Shown here in pieces: positions 8,644-17,641 of a stretch of DNA of 64,000 nucleotides. Location: the NCBI RefSeq assembly GCF_947492535.1, contig NZ_CANLNH010000013.1:62001-126000 (forward strand), given 5' to 3'. Made by a program: the position numbers and the translations under genes. The notes beneath the pieces were generated by a model. It worked only from the letters and a program-made list of their open reading frames with translations, ran no database searches and had not been told where the DNA came from. The first letter of the stretch is position 1; every line of letters begins with the position of its first letter. The stretch is from an uncultured Dokdonia sp. Its GTDB lineage: Bacteria > Bacteroidota > Bacteroidia > Flavobacteriales > Flavobacteriaceae.

Positions 8644-9090
8644 TTAAAGATTTATTTTTTTATTTATTTCTATAAAAGGATTTGAGAAATAATCTATAGT
8701 CGGTAAACTTAGCTCATTTTTTATAACAATATTTCCGTTTCTGAAAATGGTATACTTTTTACCACTAATTGATATAGAATCCTCTTCTTTAACGACTCCA
8801 TTAAATACAAGACTTGCTTTATCGGTATTAATGACTCCTAAATGAGCTCTTAAATTCTCTCTTTCATCATAATCATTCAGGTTAGAACTTATGATCTTAA
8901 TATCAATAATACTATAACCATGCATATAGTCCAAAGGTCTTTGTCTTAGAATTATTCCCTGAAGTTTTAGATTAACCTCTGCATAATATACTTCATCAGT
9001 AGATTCGTTAGAACCTTTGTAAGTAACTTGTATAATAATAGCTATAAGAATTATGCCAATAATTGGATATAGAACTTTTGTAAAATTCAT
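8644..9090 (-). CDS. Membrane-anchored protein of unknown function, downstream of mscS
   Basis: The 148-residue protein has one N-terminal hydrophobic helix (VLYPIIGIILIAIIIQVTY, residues 6-24) with no lipobox or clear cleavage site, then a soluble beta-rich domain facing the periplasm. It starts 2 bases after the stop of the mechanosensitive channel gene at 9093, so the two are very probably cotranscribed and translationally coupled. That placement suggests, without proving, a role linked to the channel or envelope stress. No family was recognised. Confidence 0.72.
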   Translation of the reverse strand: MNFTKVLYPIIGIILIAIIIQVTYKGSNESTDEVYYAEVNLKLQGIILRQRPLDYMHGYSIIDIKIISSNLNDYDERENLRAHLGVINTDKASLVFNGVVKEEDSISISGKKYTIFRNGNIVIKNELSLPTIDYFSNPFIEINKKINL

Positions 9091-9092
9091 AT

Positions 9093-10352
9093 TTAATGAA
9101 GTTTTTTTCCAGCGACATAGACACCTGCACTTGGTAACTCAAACAATTCTAAATCAAAATAAGAGATAGAAGCTAGAAAGTGATCAAAGATATCAGCCAT
9201 TATGTATTCATAGTTTTGCCATCGTTTGTCACTACTAAAACAATAAATTTCCAGAGGAATTCCCTGCGATGTAGGCGCTAATTGACGCGCCATGATCATC
9301 ATATCTTTATTAACAGCAGAATGCTGAGAGATATAGGTTTCCATATATTTTCTAAAAACACCAATATTAGTAAGATTACGACCATTTACTTGAAGTTCTC
9401 TTGAAATACCTAAGGTTGTATTAGAAGCTTCTATTTTCTCTTGACGATCGGTGAGATATGTTGTTATTAGATGAATTTGTTTTAGTTTTTCTATATCCTC
9501 ATTTGCTAAGAATTTTATACTCTCTTGTTTAATATATAAAGCTCTTTTGATACGCCTTCCATCAGAATCATTCATCCCGCGCCAATTTTTAAAACTATCT
9601 GAGATTAATGCATAGGTAGGTATAGTTGTAATGGTTTTGTCAAAGTTTTGAACTTTTACGGTGGCTAAGTTTATTTCTATAACATCTCCGTCAGCACCAT
9701 ATTTATCAAATGTGATCCAATCACCAATACGTACAATATCATTGGTGGCCACTTGAATACTAGCTACAAAACCTAGAATGGTATCTCTAAACACTAAGAT
9801 AATAACCGCCGAAATGGTTCCTAAACCAGCTAAGAACTTCCATAAGTCAATATCAGAGACAACAGCTAATGCTAGGAATACGCCTGCAAACCAAGCAAAA
9901 ATCATAAATACCTGAATGTAACTATCTATAGGTTTGTCTTTAAGTCTTGGTTTGGTTTTAAAATAACTCTTTAATGAGTTTAAGAAAGCACGTGCAATAC
10001 GTAATACCAATACAATTCCTAGTAATTGTAAAAATTTAATGGCAAAAAGCTCTAAATCTTTAAAGTCTTGAAAAATATGTGGTACCGTCCAATAGGCAAT
10101 AAGGAGTGGTAGTAAATGTCCAACACGTCTAGGAACTCTATTTTCTATAAGTAAATCATCGAGTTTTGTTTTTGAAGCTGTAGCGATCCCGCTAGATACT
10201 TTACGTAATATTTTTCGCGAAAGCATATCTACAATTAATAAGACAGCAACTAAAAGTATACATAAAACAATGACATTGACATAAGTTGCCACAGAGACAG
10301 AGAGTCCTTTATCAATTAAAAAATTATAGAGCCAATGGCTTATTTGTTTCAT
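9093..10352 (-). CDS. Mechanosensitive ion channel, MscS superfamily (YbdG/MscM-like)
   Basis: The roughly 419-residue protein has five N-terminal membrane helices and the MscS core: the pore-lining helix FLAGLGTISAVIILVFRDTILGF, followed by VASIQVATNDIVRIGDWI and the beta domain. The large C-terminal domain, including KNWRGMNDSDGRRIKR, is the pattern of the YbdG-type MscS homologues, longer than MscS itself. These channels release solutes on hypo-osmotic shock. I chose the ATG at 10352; the frame also opens from a GTG at 10373. Codons for MLSRKI contain a partial copy of the iterated palindrome at 10213. Confidence 0.88.
   Translation of the reverse strand: MKQISHWLYNFLIDKGLSVSVATYVNVIVLCILLVAVLLIVDMLSRKILRKVSSGIATASKTKLDDLLIENRVPRRVGHLLPLLIAYWTVPHIFQDFKDLELFAIKFLQLLGIVLVLRIARAFLNSLKSYFKTKPRLKDKPIDSYIQVFMIFAWFAGVFLALAVVSDIDLWKFLAGLGTISAVIILVFRDTILGFVASIQVATNDIVRIGDWITFDKYGADGDVIEINLATVKVQNFDKTITTIPTYALISDSFKNWRGMNDSDGRRIKRALYIKQESIKFLANEDIEKLKQIHLITTYLTDRQEKIEASNTTLGISRELQVNGRNLTNIGVFRKYMETYISQHSAVNKDMMIMARQLAPTSQGIPLEIYCFSSDKRWQNYEYIMADIFDHFLASISYFDLELFELPSAGVYVAGKKLH
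10213..10228. repeat. Partial iterated palindrome inside mscS
   Basis: TTTCGCGAAA (10213-10222) with only the right arm GCATAT preserved. It is read on the minus strand as LSRK near the N-terminus of the channel protein. Confidence 0.55.
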
Positions 10353-10438
10353 ACAATGAATAACTATTTGCACAAAAATAGTATTATTATAGGTTGATAA
10401 AGAATAAGAACGCCTAGAACTAACAAATCATTAGATAT

Positions 10439-10969
10439 ATGTCTATAAACTTTTCAGAATTTGCCCCTATAGAAACCTCTCGTTTACATCTTCGAGCACC
10501 TAAAATAGAAGATCGGGAGACGATTTTCTTTATGCGTACAGATCCTAAAGTAAATGAATATATACAACGTGTGCCGCCCAAATCATTACAACAAATAGAT
10601 CTTTTTATTAACGATCGTTTGAGAGATAGGGAAGTAGGACTGAGTATCTATTGGGTACTTACATTAAAAGAAAACCCAGATCAGTATATAGGCGCGATAT
10701 CACTTTGGCATTTTTCTGAAGATCGAAAAACAGCTGAAGTTGGCTATGATTTACACCCAGATTATCAAGGAAAAGGCTATATGAGTGAAGCATTACAAGC
10801 TATAGTACGTTTTGGTTTTGATACATTAGAGTTACATACTATAGAAGCATATACCCATGAGAATAATACTTCTTCTAAACAATTATTAGAAAAGTTTGAA
10901 TTTTCACTTACTGATAAGAAAGATATAGACGTTCCTAAAAATTGTGTTTACGCACTTAAAAATAAATGA
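10439..10969 (+). CDS. GNAT-family N-acetyltransferase (RimJ/RimL-like)
   Basis: The 176-residue cytosolic protein matches the Acetyltransf_3 subgroup: ETSRLHLRAPKIED at the N-terminus, the central strand YIGAISLWHF, TAEVGYDLHPDYQGKGYMSEAL (acetyl-CoA pyrophosphate-binding R/Q-x-x-G-x-G/A, here YQGKGY) and a C-terminal NTSSKQLLEKFEF. The family acetylates ribosomal protein N-termini or small molecules; the substrate cannot be told. It converges with the ArsR gene, with 4 bases between stops. Confidence 0.87.
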   Translation: MSINFSEFAPIETSRLHLRAPKIEDRETIFFMRTDPKVNEYIQRVPPKSLQQIDLFINDRLRDREVGLSIYWVLTLKENPDQYIGAISLWHFSEDRKTAEVGYDLHPDYQGKGYMSEALQAIVRFGFDTLELHTIEAYTHENNTSSKQLLEKFEFSLTDKKDIDVPKNCVYALKNK

Positions 10970-10973
10970 GTAC

Positions 10974-11297
10974 TTATTCTTTTTGATCTAAAAAATCGCC
11001 TAACTGATTTAATTTCGTATCCCAGAATTGCTCGTAGAACGCTAACCAATCTTTGACTTCTTGAAGCGGTTTTGTTTCTGCTTTACAAAAACGTTCTCTG
11101 CCGGAAGTAGCTATAGATATTAAACCTGCATCTTCTAGTGTTTTAAGATGTTTTGTAACGCCTTGTCTCGTCATATTAAACTGAGCAGAAACTTGCGTAA
11201 TAGGCATGGCAGTTGCTGCAATCACCAAGGCGTGAAATACTTCACGCCTTGTAGGGTCTGCAATCGCTTTTAATATTTTAGTGATATTATCCTGCAT
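10974..11297 (-). CDS. ArsR-family winged-helix transcriptional repressor
   Basis: The 107-residue protein has the ArsR/SmtB helix-turn-helix fold: LKAIADPTRREVFHAL, the recognition region FNMTRQGVTKHLKTLEDAGLI and the wing ISIATSGRERF. It carries no obvious metal-binding cysteines, placing it with the ArsR regulators paired with SRPBCC (AHSA1) genes. Its start lies inside the end of the upstream SRPBCC gene (11-base overlap, different frame), so the two form one operon. It probably represses that operon through the two GCAAC-N6-GTTGC sites at 11736 and 11777. Confidence 0.9.
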   Translation of the reverse strand: MQDNITKILKAIADPTRREVFHALVIAATAMPITQVSAQFNMTRQGVTKHLKTLEDAGLISIATSGRERFCKAETKPLQEVKDWLAFYEQFWDTKLNQLGDFLDQKE

Positions 11298-11712
11298 GTA
11301 CTAGGTTTTTTAGATACCCCATAAGCCCCGTTAAACACTGATCCCAACCACCATTAAAACTTTGAAACATCTCAACAGCGGTTTCATCATTATAGTTTGA
11401 AATACCTGAATGTTCTAAATATAACTTAGTACCTCCTTCAACTTCTTCTAAGACCCACTTTACAATAGTTTCCACAGGATTTTCAGTCACAATCCATGAG
11501 TATATAAGTGTGTAAGGTGTAGCTTCAAGTACTTCTCCATGTATGGGAGAGCATTCATCTCCTGAGGCATTAAAGGTATATTGAAACCCTTTTTCTGCTT
11601 TGAAAGTAGCAGGAATAAACCACGTTGAGATTTGTTCTTGATTGGTGATAGCATCCCATACTTTCTGAATGGAATGATTAAATAACTGTTCTTTTGAAAT
11701 AATGTCTTTCAT
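11287..11712 (-). CDS. SRPBCC (AHSA1-like) domain protein
   Basis: The 141-residue cytosolic protein is a START/Bet v 1-like fold of the activator-of-Hsp90 type: an N-terminal KVWDAITNQEQISTWF helix-turn, a FNASGDECSPIHGEV strand pair, the YSWIVTENPVETIVKWVLEEVEGGTKLYLEHSG sheet and a C-terminal helix with GGWDQCLTGLMGYL. The family binds small hydrophobic ligands; its ligand is unknown. It is the first gene of an operon with the ArsR repressor, a frequent pairing in Bacteroidota and Firmicutes. Confidence 0.88.
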   Translation of the reverse strand: MKDIISKEQLFNHSIQKVWDAITNQEQISTWFIPATFKAEKGFQYTFNASGDECSPIHGEVLEATPYTLIYSWIVTENPVETIVKWVLEEVEGGTKLYLEHSGISNYNDETAVEMFQSFNGGWDQCLTGLMGYLKNLVHAG

Positions 11713-11735
11713 TTTGTATTGATTTTTTGATTAAT

Positions 11736-11751
11736 GCAACTAATTAGTTGC
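11736..11751. promoter_or_regulatory. Putative ArsR operator 1
   Basis: Perfect 16-bp palindrome GCAACTAATTAGTTGC, directly adjoining the likely -7 element TAATTTAG (minus strand, 11758-11751) of the SRPBCC-arsR operon and 24 bases before its ATG. Half-sites match the second site 41 bases away. Regulator assignment is by position next to the only repressor gene here. Confidence 0.65.
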
Positions 11752-11757
11752 TAAATT

Positions 11758-11780
11758 ATAAAAATTATTTTTATATGCAA
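11758..11780 (-). promoter_or_regulatory. Candidate promoter of the SRPBCC-arsR operon
   Basis: Reading the minus strand, a TTG (11780-11778) lies 19 bases before TAATTTAG (11758-11751), close to the Bacteroidota TTG / TAnnTTTG pattern. The TTG falls within operator 2 and the last base of the -7 box within operator 1, so a repressor on both sites would cover the promoter. Confidence 0.5.
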
Positions 11781-11792
11781 CTTTTTGGTTGC
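11777..11792. promoter_or_regulatory. Putative ArsR operator 2
   Basis: GCAACTTTTTGGTTGC, an imperfect copy of operator 1 with the same GCAAC-N6-GTTGC half-sites. The centres are 41 bp apart, about four helical turns, so both sites face the same side of the DNA. Confidence 0.6.
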
Positions 11793-11880
11793 TTGTTTTA
11801 ATTCCTTTATTTAGTAGCTTCGCATACTAACATCTATGTTTTTCTTTAGAATAGGGGAATAGAAGTAATTTGTAGTATAT

Positions 11881-14310
11881 ATGAACATCATTTATAGAGT
11901 ATCTGTTTTCTGTCTATTTGTTACATTGACAAGTTGTTTATCTGATCATGCCTCGACAATCTATCAACATACCATAGTTCCTGCTCCACAAGAGGTCTTA
12001 TTGGTCAATGATTTTATAGATATAACAACACTTCCAGAAAATTTAGGGACAACAGAAAATGACTTTGGTGCATTTCAGTTTTTATTAGATCAAGTCATAT
12101 TCGCACCACATTCTCTAGTTACTAAAGAAAACTTAACCTCAGATAGATTGCAATTAGAAATAACGACCTCTTTAGAAGAAGACGCATATGTGCTTGCATC
12201 TTCAGAAGATGCTATCCATATTTTAGGAGGAAGTGATCGTGCGGTACGTCATGGTATTATGACCTTATCTCAACTTATTACTGAGGAAGGTACTGTTCCA
12301 ATTGGGATTATTAAAGATCAACCTGATTATGAGTATCGATCATTGATGATTGATTTATCTCGTAATTGGCATTCGGTGGCAAACTTAAAACAATTAATAG
12401 CTCTTGCTGGATTTTATAAACTGAAGTATGTCCATGTACACTTAACAGATGATAGCCTATTTACATTTCCGAGTGAGGCATTTCCTAACTTAATGAGTGA
12501 GCAACACTATTCTAAAAATGATTTTAAGGAATTAAACGCTTTCGCGAAAGCGTATGGAATTACTTTAATACCAGAGATTGATATGCCAGGTCATTCAAGT
12601 GCTTTTATCCGTGCGGATGCAAAACGCTGGGCTATCGAAAATACTAATGCAAACTACTATACCTTAAACATGGGAAGTGAGCAAGTATATGAGGGTATTC
12701 AGGTTTTATTAGAAGAAGTCGCAGAAGCATTTCCTGAAAGTCCTTATATACATATAGGCGGTGATGAAGTCCACACAGGAGGGTTTGATACAGATCCTCA
12801 GGTACAAGCTTATATGAAAGAATACAAATTAGCCTCTCTTAATGACTTGTACCATCATTTTATCGTACGAGTAGGGGAACAAGTGAAAAAGGTCGGAAAA
12901 CAGCCTATGATATGGTCTGGGTTTAATGGGCAGAGTTCGGTTAACATCCCTAAAGATTTTGTGATTATGGCTTGGGATATGTCAGATTATACACCTCAAA
13001 TGCTACTGGATGATCAATATACTATTATTAATGCTTCTTGGAAACCATTATATGTCGTTAATAATCGTAAATGGTCTCCTGAAACTATTTATAATTGGTC
13101 CCCAAGACAATGGAAAACACATCAAACTCCAGACTCATTATCTGGACATTTAGTAAAACAATCTCAAATGATTGCTGGTGGTTCCATGTGTGCTTGGGAG
13201 CAAGGACAATATAAAGAACTGATAAGCTTACGTAAACGTCTTGCAGCAATGAGTGAACGGTTATGGAATTCAGACAAAACAGATTATACGTCGTATGTCT
13301 TAAGAAACAAGGCGTCTGATAAACAATTAGACGCTATTTTATTTCCTTTCAGGCTTATAGAAGAAGGATTGACACAAGGAGATTGGGAAGATGCCAATCG
13401 GTATGAGAATTTTCAATTTGAAGATACTTTATCTATAAAAATACAATCAAAGCAAGAGGATATCACAGTACATTATACACAAGATGGTCGTATACCTACA
13501 TTGACAGATCCTGTATATACAGCACCAATTATTTTACAAAAAACGGGCGTGATCTCTTTTCAGGCTTTCAAACACCAAAAAGCCATAGGACATACTTTAG
13601 AAAAGAAATATTTCTTAGCTCCTATAAAAGCGAATATAAAAGGGTTGATTACAGACTTACCACCGCATAGTTGGCAACATCATAAGTTTGCAGATTCTCT
13701 TACGCTTACATTTACAACAAAACGAAAAGGCACGTTACGATATACTATTGATGGGAATCGTCCTAAGGCAACAAGTACTATATACAAAGACCCTCTTGTA
13801 ATTCATGATACTAAGACCGTTCAAATAGGATTGTTTGACGATATGGATATGCAAATTGGATCTTCTTGGGGGCATGGGTATGTAAAACCTGGTCTAGAGA
13901 CAAGTTTAACAACGCATAAACCTGTAATTACAAGCCAAGGAGAAAATGAATTATGGACATCTTCACTAATCAATGATGGAGAGATTGCCCGCAGAGATCA
14001 CTGGGGGTTAAGAACCAATGGAAATAATTGGGCAGTTATAGATCTTGAAAACGAATATGTTATTACTAGATTTAAAACATATACCTATTGGGATGGCAGC
14101 CGATTTTATGAATATACGATAGATGTTTCTGTAGATGGAGATTCTTGGCAACAAGTGGTGGATAGAAGTACAAATAGAGAAATATCTACTCCAGAAGGCA
14201 CTGAAGACCATATATCTCCTACAAAAGCACGCTTTATACGATTAAATCTGTTGAGAAACAGCGCTAACCCTAGTTTACATTTAGTAGAATTTCAAGCTTT
14301 TGAGGATTAA
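11881..14310 (+). CDS. Multidomain GH20 beta-N-acetylhexosaminidase lipoprotein with C-terminal chitobiase and F5/8-type domains
   Basis: The 809-residue enzyme has a lipoprotein signal (TLTSC, Cys19), a GH20 N-domain, and a TIM barrel with YRSLMIDLSRNWHS, HVHLTDDS, PEIDMPGHS and catalytic Asp295-Glu296 (HIGGDEVHTGG). After residue 500 come chitobiase-type beta-hexosaminidase C-terminal repeats (VHYTQDGRIPTLTDPVY; LRYTIDGNRPKATS) and a discoidin-like F5/8 C domain (ITRFKTYTYWDGSRFYEYTIDVSVDG to FIRLNLL). This is the common Bacteroidota layout for surface GlcNAc/GalNAc release from glycoconjugates. Codons 220-225 (AFAKAY) are encoded by an in-frame copy of the iterated palindrome at 12536, placed in the barrel helix before PEIDMPGH. 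Confidence 0.93.
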   Translation: MNIIYRVSVFCLFVTLTSCLSDHASTIYQHTIVPAPQEVLLVNDFIDITTLPENLGTTENDFGAFQFLLDQVIFAPHSLVTKENLTSDRLQLEITTSLEEDAYVLASSEDAIHILGGSDRAVRHGIMTLSQLITEEGTVPIGIIKDQPDYEYRSLMIDLSRNWHSVANLKQLIALAGFYKLKYVHVHLTDDSLFTFPSEAFPNLMSEQHYSKNDFKELNAFAKAYGITLIPEIDMPGHSSAFIRADAKRWAIENTNANYYTLNMGSEQVYEGIQVLLEEVAEAFPESPYIHIGGDEVHTGGFDTDPQVQAYMKEYKLASLNDLYHHFIVRVGEQVKKVGKQPMIWSGFNGQSSVNIPKDFVIMAWDMSDYTPQMLLDDQYTIINASWKPLYVVNNRKWSPETIYNWSPRQWKTHQTPDSLSGHLVKQSQMIAGGSMCAWEQGQYKELISLRKRLAAMSERLWNSDKTDYTSYVLRNKASDKQLDAILFPFRLIEEGLTQGDWEDANRYENFQFEDTLSIKIQSKQEDITVHYTQDGRIPTLTDPVYTAPIILQKTGVISFQAFKHQKAIGHTLEKKYFLAPIKANIKGLITDLPPHSWQHHKFADSLTLTFTTKRKGTLRYTIDGNRPKATSTIYKDPLVIHDTKTVQIGLFDDMDMQIGSSWGHGYVKPGLETSLTTHKPVITSQGENELWTSSLINDGEIARRDHWGLRTNGNNWAVIDLENEYVITRFKTYTYWDGSRFYEYTIDVSVDGDSWQQVVDRSTNREISTPEGTEDHISPTKARFIRLNLLRNSANPSLHLVEFQAFED
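12536..12553. repeat. Iterated palindrome inside GH20 gene
   Basis: An 18-bp perfect palindrome, ACGC-TTTCGCGAAA-GCGT, read as N-A-F-A-K-A-Y in the barrel of the hexosaminidase at a position where the family normally has a variable A-x-A-K-x-x-G-I helix end. Confidence 0.85.
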
Positions 14311-14444
14311 GAAATTTTAATGATTATTTTAAAATATATGATGTTTAAAATTAGATAGTTATAAAATAGTATTAAGTAATTTTTTGTTTGAATATACTTT
14401 ATGTATTATTTTATAAATTAGCTTTAAAATCTTTTTTTAAAACT

Positions 14445-14918
14445 ATGACTAGATCTTACGCCTTATCTATTAGTGTATTATTATTTTTGACTATGTCCCA
14501 ATGTGCTTCCTTCGAAAAATTAAGTACTCCTGAGTTTATAGGAGATGCATCTTATTATCGAACTTGGGTGGCAGGTGTTAAAGGAGGAGGTTCTGGAATG
14601 GATTTTTATATTGATATAAATGATGTACCTGCATCTGTAGAACTTTTGACACTGTATTTTAAAGAATATAATGCACAGGTTTTTTTTGAAGCAAATCGAT
14701 ATGTTGCTCATTTTAAAACTCCAATGAATACGAGTACTACTAATGGATCTACTCCAGATATAACTCCGAAAAAAAAACCTCCTTTTGAGATTACTGAAGA
14801 AGAAGCGATTCTTATGTATAAAAAAGAAGGAAAGGAATACTATACTAAAATTCAAAAAATCACAAACAAAGGTCATATAGCCTTTCCAAGCGCAGGTGGA
14901 CCTAATTCTAAACATTAA
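14445..14918 (+). CDS. Lipoprotein of unknown function
   Basis: From the ATG at 14445 the product has 157 residues with a lipoprotein signal ending at Cys20 (FLTMSQC). The frame also opens from a TTG at 14388, which would put 19 extra residues ahead of a complete signal peptide, so 14445 is preferred. The mature domain contains YRTWVAGVKGGGSGMDFYIDI and a helix-strand stretch, with a Pro/Lys-rich C-terminal region (TPKKKPPFEI). Similar small lipoproteins with an early WVAGVKGGGSG motif are known in flavobacteria without a role. An AT-only hairpin follows. Confidence 0.72.
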   Translation: MTRSYALSISVLLFLTMSQCASFEKLSTPEFIGDASYYRTWVAGVKGGGSGMDFYIDINDVPASVELLTLYFKEYNAQVFFEANRYVAHFKTPMNTSTTNGSTPDITPKKKPPFEITEEEAILMYKKEGKEYYTKIQKITNKGHIAFPSAGGPNSKH

Positions 14919-14927
14919 AAAACTAAT

Positions 14928-14960
14928 TTTTTTTTATAAATCTCGATATTATAAAAAAAA
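14928..14960. terminator. AT-only hairpin between convergent genes
   Basis: TTTTTTTTATAA (14928-14939), loop of 9, TTATAAAAAAAA (14949-14960). The stem lacks G:C pairs but has U-tracts in both directions; it may end transcription of the lipoprotein gene and of the TonB receptor gene from the other side. Confidence 0.4.
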
Positions 14961-14994
14961 GATACAATGACTCGTTTTTACTTTATACAAATTC

Positions 14995-17427
14995 TTATTC
15001 CTGAATCCTCGCTTTCTCAGTATCGGCGCTAGATCTACTTGTTCCTTCTTTTACTTTTGTATTTCCAAATGGGTATGAAAAACTAATACGCCAAATACTA
15101 GAAATTGTAGATTCTGGCCGGAAGCGTACATCAAAGACATTGTCATAGACTTCTGTTGTAAGATCACCGACTTGTGATTTGATATCAATACTTTTAAAGA
15201 TATCGGTGACACTCAATTGTAGACTACTCCCATTTTTAAATTCCTTTTTTACTCCTGCATTTACAGACCCAAATCCTCTCACCGTAGCACTTCCATTAAA
15301 ATGCTTTGACGTATACCACCCAGATAGTTCTAGTGAAATTTTTGAAGGAAATTGTATGGTCTGACTGCCATTAAAATTGTAATGTACATAGTCATGTGTA
15401 AGCTGGTCTCTCGTATGTAGTAATTTAAATTGTCGTACCCCAATCGTACCATTAAGATTCAGTTGCCACCAGTTATTTATTTTGACAGGGATATTGGATT
15501 GGAAGTCTATACTATTTTGATATTTCAAATTTTGAGGAGCTATAATAGCAAGATCACTACGATCATCTTCGGTTACTTGAAAACGCGCCAATGGATTGTC
15601 TTCTTGTGTCGCAATTAAAGAGAAACTATAGGACTTATAGGCATAAGTAGCTGTGAGCGTATTTGTAATGGCAGGAGAAAGCTGCGGATTTCCACTAAAA
15701 ACCGATGTAGGACTATTATAACTTAAGAAAGAAGCGAGGTCTGTATAATTAGGTCTTGTGATTCTACGTGTATAAGCAAAATTCCAGCTTTTAGTATCAG
15801 ATACTGTTTTGGTAATAAATAGCGAAGGAAATAATTGTCCAAAACGTCTATCTAAGCTGGCATCATCAAATTCTTGATTCCAATATTCATAGCGAAGACC
15901 AAGTTGGGTATTGATTGTAGGGCTTAGTTGATAATTTGCAATTCCATAAATAGCTCCAATTTGCTCTGTATTTTCATTGATATTTATAAATCGAGGATCG
16001 GTGACGAAGGTATCTCCTTCTTGAATTTCAATACGTGCATTGTTTGTTGTTTTAGACAATGACCCTTTTAGGCCTCCTTCTAAGCTTAGTTTATTATTGA
16101 TAGGTCTACTGTAATCTACTTTTAAAACACCTACATCAATAGAAGTGCTATTGGTGCCTCGATTTCCATTGTTATAAATCTCCCCTTCAGGTTGAAAGGG
16201 CGTTCCATTTTCATCTAAATAGATACTTTGTACGTTGTTTGGTGTATCATTTTTGTAATTTATATAATCTGCAGTGATTCCAAAGGTATGTTTGTCATTT
16301 TTGGTTTCAAAGAAGGCTGAGGTATTATAATTTTTCCATTGTCCATCAGCTTGTAAATTAATACGCGCATCTAGAAATGGATTTGTTGGAAAGTTATAGA
16401 GTCCGCGGTTATCTGTAGTAATCGCAGGGTTGGATTGATTGTATAAAAGACTTACACCAAAAAGAGATTGTTTTGTAAGTTGATGCTCAAAGCCAGATGT
16501 GATATTATGACTTCTATTAAGTTGTGATGTTTCACTGGTGAAGTCTATAAAAGTTTCTCCTCCAAATACAGGTATATTAGTCCTTCCGAGACCATTCCAA
16601 GTACTGTAGGTATCGTCATAAGAAAATGAATATGTACCGTATACAGTAGTTTTCTCGGTTCCATAATTAAGTGATAGACTGGTGGTTTGTTTAAACCCTT
16701 CTCCATATCCAGCCGATAGGGTTGCATTTCCTCTTGTGCCTAATGCTTCATTTTTATCGAGCACAATATTTATAATTCCGGCATTCCCATCGGCGTCATA
16801 ACGTGCAGAAGGATTGGTAAGGAGTTCTATCTTTTTAATATTGTCGGCGCTCATTCCTTGTAATAGTGTAATAAGGTCTGAAGTCGGAATTCGTTGTGTT
16901 TTTCCATTAATCATAATCGTAGTTCCACTTTTTCCATTTAGTGAAAAGCTATTATTTCGTTGATCTAAAATGACACCTGGTGAGCGTTCTAATACCTGTA
17001 AAGCAGAGCTTCCCTTGGTAAGAATACTACTCTGTACATTAATAATACTGCCTTCCTGTGTGCGTTCGATGAGCTTCTTTTTGGCGACGATAGCAACTTC
17101 ATCTAAAGCGGTAGCTTCCTCTAATAGTGTAATGATTGGGATTGTTTTTGTGTCCGCTTTCGCGAAAGCGAACGACTCCGAATTCCATGTTTGATAGGAT
17201 AATAAATTCACCTGTAAGGTATATTGACCTGTTGGGATATCGTCTATTTTAAAATCACCCGTTTCATTTGTAATAACCCCTTTTATAAGTTCTTGGGTAT
17301 CGCTTGTGAATAACATTACATTAGCGAAAGGAATTGGATTTTCGCTTGAATCTATGACATGACCCGTTACTTGACTATAGCCAGTATATGTAATTATTAA
17401 TACTATTAAAAGGATATGTATTCTCAT
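14995..17427 (-). CDS. TonB-dependent outer-membrane receptor (carboxypeptidase-regulatory-like domain plus OMP_b-brl_3 barrel)
   Basis: The protein (about 810 aa) has a signal peptide ending in TGYSQ, a carboxypeptidase-D regulatory-like beta domain (VTGHVIDSSENPIPFANVML), a plug (LQVLERSPGVILDQRN, SLNGKSGTTIMINGK, IKKIELLTNPSARYDADGNAGIINIVL) and a long beta-barrel. It lacks the SusC length and there is no SusD gene, so it is of the shorter OMP_b-brl_3 type. The substrate is unknown. It is divergent from the LytS/LytR pair at 17642, a pairing seen for this barrel family. I chose the ATG at 17427 over a TTG at 17451. An in-frame palindrome copy encodes F-A-F-A-K-A-D at 17155. Confidence 0.9.
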   Translation of the reverse strand: MRIHILLIVLIITYTGYSQVTGHVIDSSENPIPFANVMLFTSDTQELIKGVITNETGDFKIDDIPTGQYTLQVNLLSYQTWNSESFAFAKADTKTIPIITLLEEATALDEVAIVAKKKLIERTQEGSIINVQSSILTKGSSALQVLERSPGVILDQRNNSFSLNGKSGTTIMINGKTQRIPTSDLITLLQGMSADNIKKIELLTNPSARYDADGNAGIINIVLDKNEALGTRGNATLSAGYGEGFKQTTSLSLNYGTEKTTVYGTYSFSYDDTYSTWNGLGRTNIPVFGGETFIDFTSETSQLNRSHNITSGFEHQLTKQSLFGVSLLYNQSNPAITTDNRGLYNFPTNPFLDARINLQADGQWKNYNTSAFFETKNDKHTFGITADYINYKNDTPNNVQSIYLDENGTPFQPEGEIYNNGNRGTNSTSIDVGVLKVDYSRPINNKLSLEGGLKGSLSKTTNNARIEIQEGDTFVTDPRFININENTEQIGAIYGIANYQLSPTINTQLGLRYEYWNQEFDDASLDRRFGQLFPSLFITKTVSDTKSWNFAYTRRITRPNYTDLASFLSYNSPTSVFSGNPQLSPAITNTLTATYAYKSYSFSLIATQEDNPLARFQVTEDDRSDLAIIAPQNLKYQNSIDFQSNIPVKINNWWQLNLNGTIGVRQFKLLHTRDQLTHDYVHYNFNGSQTIQFPSKISLELSGWYTSKHFNGSATVRGFGSVNAGVKKEFKNGSSLQLSVTDIFKSIDIKSQVGDLTTEVYDNVFDVRFRPESTISSIWRISFSYPFGNTKVKEGTSRSSADTEKARIQE
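17155..17170. repeat. Iterated palindrome inside the TonB receptor gene
   Basis: A 16-bp perfect palindrome (CGC-TTTCGCGAAA-GCG), read on the minus strand as AFAKA in a loop of the N-terminal beta domain. Confidence 0.85.
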
Positions 17428-17641
17428 AATCTTGGATTGTTGATACCGCAATAACTACAGAGAATTCATAGAAAGAAAATAGGATTGCTAAGAGGTAGAA
17501 GATTCTTTATAAGCGGTATATCATGCTAAAAACAAGCATTTGCAGACGATACTTAGGTGTAAATAGCCACTTATCAATTATTTCTTACTTCTTGTCAAAT
17601 AATCTATAGTAATTACTTAGGTCTTATTGTATTTTTATAGA

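Noticed and set aside
14520-14915. Antisense frame opposite the lipoprotein gene at 14445
   Set aside because: Arg/Phe/Ser-rich composition typical of antisense reading in AT-rich DNA; the plus-strand frame has a lipobox and plausible domain.
14995-17427. Polysaccharide utilisation locus (SusC/SusD)
   Set aside because: The receptor is the shorter OMP_b-brl_3 type, there is no SusD gene, and the glycosidases are scattered rather than clustered with it.
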